Below are positions 5,747 through 6,267 of a stretch of 6,267 nt of DNA, one piece after another (the first letter of the stretch is position 1; every line of letters begins with the position of its first letter). This stretch comes from Verrucomicrobiota bacterium (GTDB lineage Bacteria; Verrucomicrobiota; Verrucomicrobiia; Chthoniobacterales; UBA10450). The stretch spans positions 1 through 6,267 of the forward strand of contig QHPZ01000068.1 of the NCBI GenBank assembly GCA_003219225.1, given 5' to 3'. Below the pieces are notes generated by a model that was not told the DNA's origin, did no database searches, and saw nothing but the letters and a program-made list of their open reading frames with translations. The position numbers and the translations under genes were made by a program.

Positions 5747-5953
5747 TCAGCGTTCCATCTCGAACGTGATCTTCGCGTTGACGCGATAATTCGTCACCCG
5801 GTCGTTCTCGACCTCAGCGGTAAACTCTTTCACGTAAACCGAGCGGATGTTGCGGAGCGTTTTCGCCGCTTCGCTGACGACGTTTTGCGTCGCCTCCTCC
5901 CAACTGCTCGACGACTGCGACATGACTTCGATGACTTTGACAATTTTGGCCAT
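5747..5953 (-). CDS. Dodecin-family protein, atypical flavin site
   Basis: A 68-residue protein of the dodecin fold (short beta-alpha-beta-beta chain that assembles into a hollow dodecamer). Canonical members store or buffer flavins. The sequence MAKIVKVIEVMSQSSSSWEE, TLRNIRSVYVKEFTAEVEN and NYRVNAKITFEME fits the family in order and length. Compared with the archaeal and bacterial flavin-binding dodecins I know, the Trp that stacks on the flavin (in VVWAEV or LDWFEV) is replaced by Ser38, and the Gln that contacts it is replaced by Arg57. It therefore belongs to the subfamily with Trp18 in SSWEEA, whose ligand is unclear. The start is secure: AAAGGAG (5970-5964 on the minus strand) lies 10 nt before the ATG. 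It lies 78 nt downstream of the LuxR-type regulator gene on the same strand and may be co-transcribed with it. Confidence 0.93.
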   Translation of the reverse strand: MAKIVKVIEVMSQSSSSWEEATQNVVSEAAKTLRNIRSVYVKEFTAEVENDRVTNYRVNAKITFEMER

Positions 5954-6031
5954 GATGTGCGTTCTCCTTTATCTAATCATCGCAGCCGAGTGCATCTGCG
6001 GTTCGCCTGAAGTACGCGGCAGCAGCGGCGG

Positions 6032-6267
6032 TCAGATCGTTTTTTGATCGATCCACTGCACGGCGTAACGGGCGACCTGGCGCGCGTTCGCCAGATTCAG
6101 CTTTTCTTTGATGTGCGCCCGGTGTGTCTCCACCGTTTTCGGACTCAGGTGCAGCAGCTTGGCAATCTCGCGCACGTCGCGGCCTTTGCCGATTTGTTCG
6201 AGAATTTCCAGCTCACGGTCGCTGAGCTTGTCAGTGAGACTCGATTCGCCTTTGCCGCTGGCGAAAC
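6032..6267 (-). CDS. LuxR/NarL-type response regulator, C-terminal DNA-binding part (5' end cut by window edge)
   Basis: The last 77 residues of a regulator; the N-terminus, probably a receiver domain, lies beyond the right edge. The visible part is a LuxR-type helix-turn-helix: LSDRELEILEQIGKGRDVRE, then IAKLLHLSPKTVETHRAHIK, then EKLNLANARQVARYAVQWID. The KTVETHRAHI recognition-helix signature is typical of NarL/FixJ-family response regulators, which bind DNA as dimers after phosphorylation of the receiver. Presence of a receiver here is inferred from the family, not seen. It is followed by the dodecin gene 78 nt downstream on the same strand. No intrinsic terminator is evident in the gap. 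Confidence 0.92.
   Translation of the reverse strand, partial: FASGKGESSLTDKLSDRELEILEQIGKGRDVREIAKLLHLSPKTVETHRAHIKEKLNLANARQVARYAVQWIDQKTI

Noticed and set aside
6035..6053. GATCG/CGATC inverted repeat with T-run near the end of the LuxR-type gene
   Set aside because: It lies inside the coding sequence just before its stop and has a weak 5-bp stem; not supported as a terminator or operator.

Overview
The window (6267 bp, GC-rich) looks like chromosomal DNA from a free-living Gram-negative bacterium, most likely a member of the Verrucomicrobiota (Spartobacteria/Chthoniobacterales-like). This assignment is inferred from the protein style: an amidase with the variant motifs GGIRGQRV and FVCIHFNS, secreted and TPR-like proteins of a kind I associate with that phylum, and weak use of Shine-Dalgarno sites at several genes. 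No sequence search was possible. I see no rRNA, tRNA, CRISPR array, insertion sequence or phage gene.

Left part (1-3744, minus strand): five genes read right to left and probably form one transcription unit. They are a tandem ACT-domain protein (3744-3277), a membrane-anchored protein with a TPR-like segment and an unrecognised beta-rich C-terminus (3190-2177), a degenerate receiver fused to a DUF4388/PatA-like domain (2177-1488), a secreted protein of unknown function (1467-565), and an exported N-acetylmuramoyl-L-alanine amidase of the Amidase_3 family (568 to beyond position 1). Two junctions are stop/start overlaps (1 nt and 4 nt) and one is a 20-nt gap, so the last four genes are tightly coupled. 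The set suggests a cell-envelope module: sensing or regulatory parts in the cytoplasm, a membrane-anchored protein, a secreted partner and a peptidoglycan hydrolase. The joint role is inference.

Centre (3745-3883): the divergent spacer between the ACT gene and lysS. It holds a 57-bp palindromic element that can fold into a three-way junction, and a weak candidate promoter reading toward the ACT operon.

Right part (3884-6267): a complete class II lysyl-tRNA synthetase (lysS, plus strand), then a small Cys-rich metallothionein-like zinc-binding protein with a good ribosome binding site (plus strand). A second palindromic element of the same architecture fills the convergent gap that follows. 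On the minus strand there is next a dodecin-family protein lacking the two classical flavin-contact residues, and finally the C-terminal DNA-binding part of a LuxR/NarL-type response regulator that runs off the right edge. All gaps between genes are shorter than 150 bp.
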